A stretch of DNA of 64,000 nt from Endozoicomonas gorgoniicola (GCF_025562715.2 NZ_JAPFCC010000001.1:1-64000), one strand, 5' to 3'. Positions 51,201-59,877 are shown, counted from the stretch's first letter. The notes: generated from the letters alone by a model not told the origin. Translations and numbers: made by a program.

Positions 51201-51322
51201 GGGAATTCAGGAAATTCCAGTTGTCCGAGTTGCAAAAATGAGACAGCTCCGCCCAGTACCAGTAATACGACAAATGTCCAGCTGATGACCGGGTTGCGGA
51301 TAGAATATTCAGCGATATTCAC
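48260..51322 (-). CDS. RND efflux pump permease (copy 2)
   Basis: This 1020-residue AcrB-type permease is highly similar from end to end to the copy at 35111, with the same start pattern MNIAEYSIRNPVISW and the same GALIIALGMLVDNAIVV proton-relay helix. The adaptor gene precedes it by two bases on the same strand. No tetR gene is adjacent and no CGAATA palindrome is seen upstream, so control differs from copy 1. No outer-membrane channel is encoded nearby. Confidence 0.93.
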   Translation of the reverse strand: MNIAEYSIRNPVISWTFVVLLVLGGAVSFLQLGQLEFPEFPIPRAMVLTAYPGASPEQVEEEVTLPLERAIQQLEYVKNINSVSSAGLSQISIELLETAKASDQPQIWDELRRKIGDAQRTLSPGVLPSLVNDDFSDVFGVLFNISSTDYSYRELENYADYIRRDLSLIKGVKKISLAGTVTDQVIIEMSESKLATLGINPARILNLIQNQNVVSNAGRVLVEGLSIRIHPTGEFQDLHELEQLLISNPGSSELIYLGDIATISRKPDETPTNLYRSNGNKAISMGISFSKGVNVVDIGKAVNKRLAELEFSRPVGIDLDIVYDQPAIVEKSVADFLINLVEAVVIVIVVLLFTMGLRSGLLMGTILLLTILGTFIGMNILKVELQLISLGALIIALGMLVDNAIVVTEGVLVGLQKGQSRIEAVKVVVSQTQWPLLGATIIAVIAFAPIGLSPNSTGDFLISLFQVLLIALMISWVLAITITPLFCYLMFSEPSEGMVGDASDPYKGALFTIYRNLLNIALRYRLTSLALIIAALVAAIVGFGSIKQSFFPPSNTPIFFVDVWEQEGTDIRETEKTMKAIEQEVMNYQQVVNLTTVMGMGAQRFILTYAPEKMYSSYGQLIIEVADLNTIRELIPEMRQSLETRFPDIDFKFKLLENGPAPAARIEARFFGSDPEVLRRLAAQAIEVAEAEPSAYAIRNDWREQVNIIRPQFDEAAARRSGLSKQSIDHAMLVNFSGKQIGVYRDGSHLLPIVARSPEAQHLNANHISDLQVWSDERNTFVPVSQAVTAFATETENPLIMRRNLKRVLTVLADIPPFSEETADSVRQKILGGIEAIPLPAGYSLEWGGEYESSRDAQKGIFLSLPLGYLIMFLITVFLFSTIRQPIAIWSTVPLSIIGIAAGLLLLRMPFSFTALLGMLSLSGMIVKNGIVLVEQINIEAARESATAQSAILDACVSRVRPVCMAALTTMLGMIPLVFDAFFSSMAVAIIFGLGFATVLTLVVLPVIYALLYRIRFDQA

Positions 51323-51324
51323 GG

Positions 51325-52443
51325 TTACAGCCCCCGTTCACGTTCCAGTGGTTTAACCGCCATGCCCGGGTGCAGGCGACTGAGACCTGCACTGACAATT
51401 TCATCCCCTGCCTCCAGTCCGCTTAAAATGGTAATGCCCTGCTCGGTGACAGCGCCAAGTGTCACCTCGACCGGGTTTACAGTCCCGGTTTCAGGGTTGT
51501 AAACCCAGGCTGAGTTTTTACCTGTACTGTCGTCTTTCAACACGGCTGTCAATGGAATGATATATTCCGCCAGTGCTTTGGGTCGGAAAGTGACTTTCGA
51601 TAAGTCAATGGTGACGGTGCCTCCCATGCCCGGGTAAATAGTCAACTCTTCTGGCGTCTGCATGGTGAAGACAGCGGTATAAGACTGGGTCCCCGGTGTA
51701 ACCCGGGTGTCGTGTTCCTTGTAGGTCAGGGAATATTCTTTATTGGGGTTGCCGGCAAAACGGACGGTTGGGGAGTAGTCGCGGTTTACTTCTTCTTCCC
51801 GGATTTTAGTAATAATAGTTTCAGGCACCTGGATACTGACATCCAGAGTATTGTTGCTCTGCAAAATCAGTATGGGTTGCTGAGCCTTCACTGACTGATA
51901 GTTCTCAACCATGGTCTGGGCAATGCGTCCGGAAAAGGGTGCATTAAGAACGGTGTCCCTTAGCTGGTCCTTTGCCAGTTGCAGGGATATCTTGCTGGAC
52001 TTCAGTCTGGCGTTGGCCTGGTCATAGTCAGCGACTGAGACCACTTTCTTATCCCGCAGGGAAGCTATACGACGATAGTCTGCTGCTGCCAGGTCATAAT
52101 TGGCCTGACGCACGGCAGCGGTGTTTCTAAAATCCCGGTCATCCAGCCTGGCTAACAGCTGCCCTTTCCGGACTTCATCAGCCGGGTGTACCGGGAATTC
52201 AATCAGTTCTCCGGAAACACGAAACGATACTTCCGCTTCTTCGGTGGCTTCTACTGTGGCAGGGAACTCTCTGATATTTTCTTTGCCACTGTCTTTTACT
52301 GTAAACAGTTTTACCGGTCGAACCACTTCGTTCACCTGTTCTTCAGTCTCTGAGCAGGCACTCAGTAAATACAGGATAAAGACGGTTGTTGCAGTGTGGA
52401 TCAGTGTTCTGAACCCGGGTTTTATAACACAGGGAGTATACAT
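51325..52443 (-). CDS. RND periplasmic adaptor lipoprotein (copy 2)
   Basis: This 372-residue adaptor has a lipoprotein signal ending LSAC, the shared VRPVKLF segment, a coiled-coil hairpin and beta domains as in copy 1. It forms a two-gene operon with the permease. The next gene, cupin, is divergent. Confidence 0.92.
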   Translation of the reverse strand: MYTPCVIKPGFRTLIHTATTVFILYLLSACSETEEQVNEVVRPVKLFTVKDSGKENIREFPATVEATEEAEVSFRVSGELIEFPVHPADEVRKGQLLARLDDRDFRNTAAVRQANYDLAAADYRRIASLRDKKVVSVADYDQANARLKSSKISLQLAKDQLRDTVLNAPFSGRIAQTMVENYQSVKAQQPILILQSNNTLDVSIQVPETIITKIREEEVNRDYSPTVRFAGNPNKEYSLTYKEHDTRVTPGTQSYTAVFTMQTPEELTIYPGMGGTVTIDLSKVTFRPKALAEYIIPLTAVLKDDSTGKNSAWVYNPETGTVNPVEVTLGAVTEQGITILSGLEAGDEIVSAGLSRLHPGMAVKPLERERGL

Positions 52444-52654
52444 ACTGCCTCCAGTATTATTGCTGGCATGCGTGGATTATTGAGAGGTTTGAATGGAGTT
52501 TGCCTGCAGTCTGCTAATAATAGACATGGACAGCCTGATCGTTTGCTCAATTATGAATTTCAGGCGCAAATTGAATGGTTCAATAACCCCGTTATGATCA
52601 GACTGAGAATCTATACTGTTTGCCCTGAGTCGTTGATCTGGAGAAAGCTAATTT

Positions 52655-53146
52655 ATGTCATCTGTCGAGCAAGACGATATGCACAACCTTCCTGTCAGCG
52701 AAGGGTACTGGCAACCAATGCCTGCGAATGGTTATGTCGAGATCAGGGTGTCGCCCCTTCAGTATCAGCAGGCTGTTGGTGTAGAGCAGGGTATTCAGGT
52801 GGTGGCTCCTGGCGGGTATGTCAGGGAGCATCGACATAATGGTCAGCAGGAACTGATTCTTGTGTTTGAAGGTGAAGGCGTAGCTGAAATTGATGGCAGG
52901 GAGTACCCCATGTTTTCAGGGGCATCTTTCTATCTGGCTCCTCATAAAAGCCATCGGTTTACCAATACCGGAGAGGGCGAACTGAAGTTCTTCTGGGTAT
53001 TTCTGCCCGGCGGGCTGGCAGATTTTTTCCGTAGAGCTGGTCGCCCCCGGCATGAGGGAGAAGTACCTCCTTCTCCTTTTGCCCGTCCTGATAATATCAA
53101 CCAGATTGAAGCAGAAACCGTGTTTGCACCGTTGCAGGGTAGTTAA
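52655..53146 (+). CDS. cupin-domain protein
   Basis: This 163-residue single-domain cupin has VAPGGYVREHRHNGQQELI with metal-binding HxH and a Glu, a GVAEIDGREYPMFSGASFYLAP strand set and the closing H in HKSHRF (about residues 65-112). Such small cupins bind a metal or ligand and may act as sensors or enzymes. It precedes an alpha/beta hydrolase by three bases, so they form an operon. A 5' fragment of the same gene is found inverted at 40198. Confidence 0.8.
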   Translation: MSSVEQDDMHNLPVSEGYWQPMPANGYVEIRVSPLQYQQAVGVEQGIQVVAPGGYVREHRHNGQQELILVFEGEGVAEIDGREYPMFSGASFYLAPHKSHRFTNTGEGELKFFWVFLPGGLADFFRRAGRPRHEGEVPPSPFARPDNINQIEAETVFAPLQGS

Positions 53147-53149
53147 CGA

Positions 53150-53971
53150 ATGCCGTTTATTAATTTGCCTGATGACTCAGAGCTTTTCTACCGGACTGAA
53201 GGGCAGGGAGAACCCGTCGTTTTTATCAGTGGACTGAATGGCAAAGCATCATTCTGGGATGAACAGTTAGCGTTTTTTTCCCGGTATTTTCAGGTTATTG
53301 CCTTTGACCAGCGCGGTTCAGGCAGAAGCTCAAACAAGGCTCAGTCGTGTGAAACTCTGGAGAGGCTTACAAACGACGCTGTTACCCTGATGGATTGGCT
53401 GGGCATTGAAGCGGCACACATTATCGGTCACTCGCTGGGAGGTGTCATTGCGCAAAGCCTGACCAGCCGATATCCGGAGCGCATAAAGTCGGTGGTGCTG
53501 AGTGCTACCTGGGTAAAACCTGATGATCGTCTGAAACGTATTTTTCAGGCGCGGCAAAGCTTTTTGAAAACATCTGGCGGACAGGCATTTCTGCGCTATA
53601 ACCCCATGTATCTTTATCCTTACTGGTGGATTCAGTCTCATCCGCAGCTACTCAGCAATCCAGAAAGTCCCGACCCTTCCCAGGTAAAACTCTGTCTGGA
53701 ACGAATGGGCATTATCATGGAGGCGGACAATCTTGAAAATGCTGCCAGTATTCGCTGCCCTGCGCTTGTTCTGTCGGCGCAGGATGACCTGCTGATCCCC
53801 CCGGCTATGGGTGATGAAGCCGCTCACTCTCTGCAGCACAGTCACCGTCATGTATTCACTAAAGGTGGGCATTATTATCCGGTGGTCATGGCGAAAGCCT
53901 TCAATCAGGTGGTGATGGATTTTCTTAACAACCTTAATAATCTTTGCCCGATGCAGCGGTTGAATCACTGA
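53150..53971 (+). CDS. alpha/beta-fold hydrolase
   Basis: This 273-residue protein carries FISGLNGKASFWDEQ (oxyanion loop), FDQRGSGRSS, the nucleophile elbow GHSLGG (Ser near residue 98), an Asp at QDDLLIP and the catalytic His in GGHYYPVV. It is of the 3-oxoadipate enol-lactonase/haloperoxidase type. Together with the cupin it may act on a small metabolite; the substrate is unknown. Confidence 0.88.
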   Translation: MPFINLPDDSELFYRTEGQGEPVVFISGLNGKASFWDEQLAFFSRYFQVIAFDQRGSGRSSNKAQSCETLERLTNDAVTLMDWLGIEAAHIIGHSLGGVIAQSLTSRYPERIKSVVLSATWVKPDDRLKRIFQARQSFLKTSGGQAFLRYNPMYLYPYWWIQSHPQLLSNPESPDPSQVKLCLERMGIIMEADNLENAASIRCPALVLSAQDDLLIPPAMGDEAAHSLQHSHRHVFTKGGHYYPVVMAKAFNQVVMDFLNNLNNLCPMQRLNH

Positions 53972-54018
53972 CAGACGTACCTGGTAGTCGAGTGAAAGCC
54001 ATTCCCCCAGATGCCGTC

Positions 54019-54783
54019 TCAGATTCGGACTCTTTTCACCAGTGCAAAGTAACACCGGTAAGGCAGGCGCTTCAGAAAGCCCATTATTCCTGCAAATACG
54101 GTAGGAAAACGTATTTCAAATTTACGACTGACCAGCCCGTTGCTGATGAGCCTGGCAGCCTGTTTACTCTCTATCAGGAACGGCATAGTGAAATCGTTTT
54201 TGTCAGTCAGAGGTGTTTTTACAAAGCCGGGATTAATGACTTTGACATCAAGACCATACGGGTCAAGATCCAGCTTCAGGCATTCGGCCATATTGATCAA
54301 TGCCGCTTTGGTGGCACCGTAAGCCGCTGACTTTGGTAGCCCGCGATAACCAGCCAGTGACGCATTGATGGCAAGCAACCCGCGCTTTTGCTGTTTCATG
54401 ACGGGGATCAGTGCCTCAAGGCAGTAGCTGACTCCAAACACATTCAGGTCAAACTGTTGTTTAATGACATCAGCACTGAACCGGCTGCCTGGCATGGGTA
54501 AAAATGTACCAGCGTTTAGCACCGCCTGGTCGATGGTTGAGAAATCATTCTGAATGGCAGTGACCACATCATTAACAGACTGCTGACAGGTCACATCCAG
54601 AGGGTAGGCATGAATCGCACCCGGCAGGGGGCGGGATTCCTCAACCAGTGCCGATAGCTTGTCCCGGCTGCGGGCGCTGGCGATCACCGTATGTCCCTGG
54701 TCTGCCAGCTCAAGGGCGAGGGCTTTGCCAATGCCCATGCTGGCACCGGTAATCCAGATAACGTTGCTTTTTGTTGCTTTCAT
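54019..54783 (-). CDS. short-chain dehydrogenase/reductase
   Basis: This 254-residue SDR is read from ATG 54783 (the longer frame to 54870 begins inside the preceding gene). The nucleotide motif TGASMGIGKALA is at residues about 9-20, NAGTF at about 86, and catalytic Ser and Tyr-x-x-x-Lys in NASLAGYRGLPKSAAYGATKAA. The C-terminal region is hydrophobic. It is the last gene of the stress operon that includes cfa-like and DUF1365 genes, a position conserved in Shewanella- and Vibrio-type clusters. Confidence 0.88.
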   Translation of the reverse strand: MKATKSNVIWITGASMGIGKALALELADQGHTVIASARSRDKLSALVEESRPLPGAIHAYPLDVTCQQSVNDVVTAIQNDFSTIDQAVLNAGTFLPMPGSRFSADVIKQQFDLNVFGVSYCLEALIPVMKQQKRGLLAINASLAGYRGLPKSAAYGATKAALINMAECLKLDLDPYGLDVKVINPGFVKTPLTDKNDFTMPFLIESKQAARLISNGLVSRKFEIRFPTVFAGIMGFLKRLPYRCYFALVKRVRI

Positions 54784-54808
54784 CGTTATTGCTACATGCT
54801 TGCGGTGT

Positions 54809-55369
54809 TCATGGTTCGAACGCTTTTTGCAAAGGTTTTTCTTTACCAAAGACAAATACCAGTCTGCCAAGGGTTATACCCCATTTGGAAACCGTTGCTA
54901 CATTGATCAGCACACCATCTTCCTGAAGGAACAGCCAGTCATCAAACGACACTCGCCATGTTTTATCACCGATGGGCAGATCGATCTTGTATTTCCAGTT
55001 AAAGGCATGTCCCGCTGCTTTGCCCTTAGCCACTCCGATAACGTCACCTGCTGTGCCTTCGTATCGCCCGTCGCCAAGAATCCTGATTTTCCACCGCCGG
55101 TTTGATGTCGATCCATTTTCATAGGAAAAATCTTCATCAAGAATCAGTACACCGTCTTTTACCGTGCCGTTCATATTGACTTTAAAACGATTGCGAACTT
55201 TGCCAAAACGATCCTGAAACATACCCCAGGCCAGCGTATGCCCCTGAAAGTAATCTTCAATCTTGAGAGTGGGGGTTGTGCCTGCGTAATCATCCGGTTT
55301 TATGGTGCTGCACCCGGCCAGCCAGGTCATTGAAACCAGTCCCAGCAGCTGACGAAACGATTTCCTCAT
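54809..55369 (-). CDS. DUF3833 lipoprotein
   Basis: This 186-residue lipoprotein has a signal sequence ending WLAGC (Cys near 20). The domain IEDYFQGHTLAWGMFQDRFG, then RFKVNMNGTVKDGVLILDEDF and WRVSFDDWLFLQEDGVLINVA marks DUF3833, an outer-membrane-facing beta protein. It overlaps the upstream cfa-like gene by four bases. In this conserved cluster DUF3833 co-occurs with membrane lipid modification enzymes. Confidence 0.9.
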   Translation of the reverse strand: MRKSFRQLLGLVSMTWLAGCSTIKPDDYAGTTPTLKIEDYFQGHTLAWGMFQDRFGKVRNRFKVNMNGTVKDGVLILDEDFSYENGSTSNRRWKIRILGDGRYEGTAGDVIGVAKGKAAGHAFNWKYKIDLPIGDKTWRVSFDDWLFLQEDGVLINVATVSKWGITLGRLVFVFGKEKPLQKAFEP

Positions 55370-56619
55370 AGTCTTGCTCCATCACATTGATATTCACTGA
55401 TCATGGGTTTTCTGGTTTTATAAAAGCGGACATTGATGCTTTTGCACTTAAAACCGGTTTCGCAATACGCCAGATAGAAGTTCCACAGTTTGTAGAAGCG
55501 ATGATCAAAACCTTTAAGGTTCAACTCTGGCCAGCAGGCCTTAAATCGCTTCATCCAGAGATTCAGGGTTCGGGCATAATCCTGACCAAACGCCATAGAG
55601 TCTTCCATCTCAAGCCCGGCTGACTCTATCTGGCTTTGCATGATCTGATGGCTGGGTAGCATACCGCCGGGAAAAATATAACGCTGAATAAAGTCTGCCC
55701 CTTTCCGGTAGTCTTCAAACCGTGTGTCATCAATAGTAATGACCTGAAGTATGGCAATACCTCCGGGCTTGAGACTGTCGTATACTTTCCGGAAATAGAC
55801 AGGCCAGTGGTTTTCACCTACGGCTTCAATCATTTCGATGGACACCAGACAGTCAAATTGTCCGGACAGATCCCGGTAATCCGTCAGGCTGAACTGATGA
55901 CCAGCGTACTTACACGTTGCCCGGGCATAAGCTAACTGTTCTGTAGACAGCGTGATGCCATGATAAGAACTGCCGGTTCGCTCAGCCAGAGCGCTTGAAA
56001 AACCGCCCCAGCCACAGCCTATCTCCAGAACCGTCTGTTCAGGCTTTACGTCCAGCCAGTCTAGTATCTGTTGGTACTTATTGCGCTGCCCCTGCTCCAG
56101 AGACTCATTCTCATGATGAAACAAAGCACTGGAGTAGGTCATGGTGTTGTCCAGCCATGGCTGGTAGAAATCATTGCCAAGGTCGTAGTGTGCAGCAATA
56201 TTTTTTCTACTTCCTTTACGACTATTGTTGTTTAATAAATGAATAAGCCTCTGAATTTTTCCGCTCAGCCAGTTTGGCTCAAATAATGAGTCCAGCGCCT
56301 TTTCATTGGTCATAGCCCAGTCTGTGATGGCGACAAGATCCGGGGTACTCCAGCCACCGGATATATACGACTCTGCAAGACCAGTAATACCTGCCTGCGA
56401 AGCCATCATAAAGGCCAGTGGGCGGTGCAGCGTCAGTCTGGCAACCGTAACATCATTCTTTTCAGTGCCGATGTGGAACTCTTCTCCGGAATTAAGAGTG
56501 AGAATGATTTTACTGATATCGGCGCTTTCCAGTTTGCGCTTCAGCCACCACAGCGGCAGGCTCAATAGCGATGGGGTGGTTCTATTTGTGCCTGAAGGCA
56601 TTTTTTCCGCTGTATTCAT
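55366..56619 (-). CDS. cyclopropane-fatty-acyl-phospholipid synthase family methyltransferase
   Basis: This 417-residue protein has the SAM-binding motif VLEIGCGWGGFSSALAE at about residue 200, the preceding YSSALFHHENESLEQGQ, and ISIEMIEAVGENHW as in CFA synthases. It transfers a methyl group to unsaturated acyl chains in membrane phospholipids. It overlaps both its neighbours. In Rhodobacter and Shewanella clusters the corresponding enzyme is under RpoE-ChrR control and functions in singlet-oxygen response or furan fatty acid formation. Confidence 0.9.
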   Translation of the reverse strand: MNTAEKMPSGTNRTTPSLLSLPLWWLKRKLESADISKIILTLNSGEEFHIGTEKNDVTVARLTLHRPLAFMMASQAGITGLAESYISGGWSTPDLVAITDWAMTNEKALDSLFEPNWLSGKIQRLIHLLNNNSRKGSRKNIAAHYDLGNDFYQPWLDNTMTYSSALFHHENESLEQGQRNKYQQILDWLDVKPEQTVLEIGCGWGGFSSALAERTGSSYHGITLSTEQLAYARATCKYAGHQFSLTDYRDLSGQFDCLVSIEMIEAVGENHWPVYFRKVYDSLKPGGIAILQVITIDDTRFEDYRKGADFIQRYIFPGGMLPSHQIMQSQIESAGLEMEDSMAFGQDYARTLNLWMKRFKACWPELNLKGFDHRFYKLWNFYLAYCETGFKCKSINVRFYKTRKPMISEYQCDGARL

Positions 56620-57464
56620 TACCGACCTCCCTTTCTTGTTATGGATTCACCGGAGCTCCAGCTATAAGGTTCTTCTGCAGGCTGGTGTTTGACGATCCTT
56701 ATTCCTTTAGCCCACAGCTTCAGGGCTTCCCAGTGAATAGCGCCAGTCACTTTCAGGGTTTGCCAGGGCAGCAGGCAGAGTTGCAGCAGAATCCGTTGAT
56801 TGGTCAATTCTTTTTTCTTTCCCTGAAAGACAGCGGCAAAGAGTTTGCCCTGGCTGTCCAGAAGCTCAATTGTCAGCGAAAGCGTCTGGCCAGGTCGGCG
56901 AACACGAAAACGGTAGTGGCAGTCCATCGGGAAGAAAGGCGAAACATGCAATCGTTTACGGGCAGTCTGGTGAATAATCTCCTGCCCGTCGCTCTTTTCA
57001 GGGTGAGCAGTTGCAGGGTGAGCAGTTACAGGGTGAGCAGTTACAGGTTGAGCAGTTACAGGAATAACATAAGAGTGTCGTTCACTAAAAGTATTCGAAA
57101 CTTCGTAGACCAGAGCAACCGGCTGCCCGTTACGATAACAAAAATAAACCGACAGAGGGTTAAACACATAACCCAGTATTCTGGGTGAACACATCAGCTC
57201 GACTTGGTCCGCAGCCGCTATGTTGTTCTCACAGAGCAGTTCATTGACCTGCTGTTTCAGACATCGACAGGAGCCATCACCATAATCTCTGGTATGAAAG
57301 GCGATGAGGTTGAAGGCATTAAAGGAAAACAACCATAAACATTGATCCAGCTGCTGCAACTCATCCAGATTGACCAGCCAGGACGCCATACGATAGCGAA
57401 AACGGTGTTTTTTGGGGCGAATCCGGTTGTGCATCAGACTTCCCCAGTAAACGGCTGATTTCAT
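56619..57464 (-). CDS. DUF1365 protein with a repeat insertion
   Basis: This 281-residue protein belongs to the DUF1365 family: AVYWGSLMHNRIRPKKHRFRY at the start, CSPRILGYVFNPLSVYFCY and the C-terminal SPFFPMDCHYRFRV. Residues about 135-155 hold four tandem five-residue repeats, VTAQP and VTAHP types, from a 15-bp minisatellite. It overlaps the FAD gene upstream and the cfa-like gene downstream by a few bases. Its partner role in lipid modification is known from cluster conservation only. Confidence 0.9.
   Translation of the reverse strand: MKSAVYWGSLMHNRIRPKKHRFRYRMASWLVNLDELQQLDQCLWLFSFNAFNLIAFHTRDYGDGSCRCLKQQVNELLCENNIAAADQVELMCSPRILGYVFNPLSVYFCYRNGQPVALVYEVSNTFSERHSYVIPVTAQPVTAHPVTAHPATAHPEKSDGQEIIHQTARKRLHVSPFFPMDCHYRFRVRRPGQTLSLTIELLDSQGKLFAAVFQGKKKELTNQRILLQLCLLPWQTLKVTGAIHWEALKLWAKGIRIVKHQPAEEPYSWSSGESITRKGGR
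57001..57060. repeat. 15-bp tandem repeat inside DUF1365 gene
   Basis: Four near-identical copies of GGGTGAGCAGTTACA fill exactly 60 bases in frame. On the coding strand they encode VTAQP/VTAHP units. Being a multiple of three, copy number changes would keep the frame. Confidence 0.9.
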
Positions 57465-58855
57465 ACAACACTCTCTGTTTTGTGAGTAGACACCTGTCTG
57501 TTATCAGAAGCTGTCTCTGACTCACCGGTTCCGAAAGATTCCGGCAATACCAGACGATGGTTTTCCCCGGCCACGGACCACGGACGCTTCAGGCCGCCCA
57601 GGGCTTCTGCAACCGCAAGGCCAGACTGCAATCCGTCTTCATGGAAGCCATAGCCAAACCAGGCGCCGCAGAACCATGTGCGCTGTCGCCCCTGCAGTTC
57701 CCAGAGGCGTTGCTGGGCTTCGATGGCAGCTCTGGTAAAAACCGGATGGTCATAAAGATAGCTGCCGTGAATCAATGAACGGTCAACATCAAACCCCGGA
57801 TTAAGGGTGACAAACAGGTCTTTGCCATCAAGGTGTTGCAGCCGGTTCATCCAGTAAGTCACAGACGGCCCCTGGTGATGGTTGGTTTTTGTACTCAGGT
57901 AGTTCCAGGAGGCCCAGGCTCTTTTGTTTTCCGGCATAAAGCGCGCATCGCTGTGCAATACGGCGGTATTGCGCTGAAAGGTAAAGGCACCCAGCAACAG
58001 TTGTTCCAGCTCGTCAGGTTCGCTGAGCAGCTGAAGGGTTGTGTCTGCATGGCATGCCATTACCACATGGTCAAACTGCCATTCTGTTCCCTGAAGGTTG
58101 CTGATAACCACTTTGTCCGGATAACGTTTGACTTTGCGGATGCAGCAATTCTGAACGGTACTGTTGCCGAGCTGGCTGATGATTTTGCTGACGTATTCAC
58201 GACTGCCGCCTTTTACGGTTTTCCACTGGGGGCGATGGGTGAGTTGTAATAGCCCATGATTTTCGCAGAATCGCAGAAATGCGAGTGCCGGGAAGTCCAG
58301 CATTTTGTCAGCAGGGGTTGACCAGATGGCCGCTCCCATGGGAAGCAGGTGTTCGTCAATAAACTTTCGGCAGTATGCGTGGCGTGACAACAGTTCACGC
58401 AGGGTGGTTGAAGGATCCAGGGTCGTTTGCCATTCACGGCTTGCCCGGTAGAACCTCAGCACATCCACCAGCATTCTCCAGAAGCCGGGTTTCAGGGCAT
58501 TAAGCCTTTGGGCAAACACACCGTTGAGACCAGAACCTGAATATTCGACTTTGCTTTTGTTGATTGAATGAGTCATGGACACGGCAAAGGACATATCGGT
58601 GTTGATAACATCGACGTCCAGATGCTTAAAAAAGGCGGTCAGGTTCGGATAGGTAGTGTCGTTAAAAACAATAAAGCCAGTGTCTACCGGAGTAGACTGA
58701 TTGCTGTCTTCAACACAAACTGTATGGCTGTGACCACCAAAGCGGTCGTCTTTTTCAAACAGGGTGACATTGTGTTGTCTGGACAGCAGCCATGCAGCGG
58801 ATAAACCGCTGATGCCTGAACCGATAACAGCAATGTTGAGTCCATGGTTTTTCAT
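57461..58855 (-). CDS. FAD-dependent amine oxidase-like oxidoreductase
   Basis: This 464-residue protein is read from ATG 58855 (MKNHGLNIAVIGSGISGLSA), where the dinucleotide-binding GxGxxG motif begins 12 residues in; the frame to 58927 adds an unlikely leader. It also has EKDDRFGGHSHTV and a C-terminal FAD motif (WFCGAWFGYGFHEDGLQSG). Family COG2907, found next to cfa-like and DUF1365 genes. It may be a desaturase or oxidase acting on the methylated acyl chain. Confidence 0.9.
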   Translation of the reverse strand: MKNHGLNIAVIGSGISGLSAAWLLSRQHNVTLFEKDDRFGGHSHTVCVEDSNQSTPVDTGFIVFNDTTYPNLTAFFKHLDVDVINTDMSFAVSMTHSINKSKVEYSGSGLNGVFAQRLNALKPGFWRMLVDVLRFYRASREWQTTLDPSTTLRELLSRHAYCRKFIDEHLLPMGAAIWSTPADKMLDFPALAFLRFCENHGLLQLTHRPQWKTVKGGSREYVSKIISQLGNSTVQNCCIRKVKRYPDKVVISNLQGTEWQFDHVVMACHADTTLQLLSEPDELEQLLLGAFTFQRNTAVLHSDARFMPENKRAWASWNYLSTKTNHHQGPSVTYWMNRLQHLDGKDLFVTLNPGFDVDRSLIHGSYLYDHPVFTRAAIEAQQRLWELQGRQRTWFCGAWFGYGFHEDGLQSGLAVAEALGGLKRPWSVAGENHRLVLPESFGTGESETASDNRQVSTHKTESVV

Positions 58856-58923
58856 TAGGTTCCATCCGGAAGAAGAAGATGTGCAGTTTGATAACGCTTC
58901 TACGAGCCTCCTGAATGAGTGGA

Positions 58924-59187
58924 TCAACGACGTACTTTAATGAATACCATTATTTTGAGAACTGAAAATAAGAAGAGGGCAGCAAAGCCCAGCAGAAGGC
59001 TGAATACGCCCAGTGGCATGAACAGGCTTTCATGTAGCCAGCCATCTTGATCAACGTACTGATAAAACCGTTTTTCGAGCCAAAGACAGCAGGCTCCCGC
59101 AGTAATAAACAGCAGGCCAGCATAAAAAAAATATGTAGAAACTTTATTTTCATGTCGGGGTGATTTTGAATAGGGTAATTCAGTCAT
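58924..59187 (-). CDS. small membrane protein, DUF3955-like
   Basis: This 87-residue protein has two membrane helices (about 20-37 and 55-80) around YVDQDGWLHESLFMPLGVF, which fits DUF3955. It is the first gene of the minus-strand operon, divergent from the sigma factor gene at 59274. Its start is close to the intergenic control region. Confidence 0.7.
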   Translation of the reverse strand: MTELPYSKSPRHENKVSTYFFYAGLLFITAGACCLWLEKRFYQYVDQDGWLHESLFMPLGVFSLLLGFAALFLFSVLKIMVFIKVRR

Positions 59188-59273
59188 AAATCAGCTTGTC
59201 TGTGTAGAATTTATAGTACAGATTTAATAATCCGAAAGTTTTCTGACCCCGTACAACAAGAGTTTACAATAGT

Positions 59274-59867
59274 GTGACTGACAGCACGATGTTAATGGCT
59301 ACTGCGTACAAAAACAATATGGAATCAGACAACACAACTCCGGAAGCACTAAGGCAGAACCTGGTTGATCTGGCAAAATACCGGGACAGGCAGCTGTTTG
59401 TGCATCTGTATGACTACTTCGCTCCCCGTCTGAAAAACCACCTGATCCGCAAAGGGGCTCATGGGGAAATGGCGGAAGAGCTGGTTCAGGAAGCCATGCT
59501 GTCAGTCTGGCGGCACTGTGCCAGCTACAACCCGGATAAAGCCACGGCATCCACCTGGATTTTCAGGATTGCACGCAACCTTTGGATAGACCGGATGCGT
59601 AAAGAAAAACCGGGCTTTACGGTTCAGATGGATGTCTATCCGGAAATGGGGTTTGAGCCCAGTCATGCTTCTGCAGATTCCGATAAGCTTATTCAGGCGA
59701 TCAACAGCCTGCCTCACCAGCAGTCACAACTGGTTTACAAAGTGTACTTTGAAGGAAAGTCGCATCGGGAAATTGCAGATGATATGGATATTCCATTAGG
59801 TAGTGTGAAATCAGGCCTGCGCCTGGCCTTCGGTAAATTGCGTAAAAAGATTGGCCAGGGACAATAG
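59274..59867 (+). CDS. rpoE: ECF sigma factor of the RpoE-ChrR type
   Basis: The protein has up to 197 residues; the GTG at 59274 and ATG at 59289 are alternative starts. Sigma region 2 (EELVQEAMLSVWRHCASYN, then ASTWIFRIARNLWIDRMRKE) and region 4 (HREIADDMDIPLGSVKSGLR) are complete. It is followed by its ChrR anti-sigma gene. ECF11-type RpoE proteins respond to singlet oxygen and organic peroxides in Rhodobacter, Vibrio and Caulobacter. The divergent lipid-modification operon is the expected target. Confidence 0.93.
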   Translation: MTDSTMLMATAYKNNMESDNTTPEALRQNLVDLAKYRDRQLFVHLYDYFAPRLKNHLIRKGAHGEMAEELVQEAMLSVWRHCASYNPDKATASTWIFRIARNLWIDRMRKEKPGFTVQMDVYPEMGFEPSHASADSDKLIQAINSLPHQQSQLVYKVYFEGKSHREIADDMDIPLGSVKSGLRLAFGKLRKKIGQGQ

Positions 59868-59877
59868 GAGGGGAATC

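Noticed and set aside
59188..59273. A sigma-E type promoter between DUF3955 and rpoE
   Set aside because: TGACCC-like and TATAA-like hexamers are present but not at convincing spacing on either strand, so no promoter is called.
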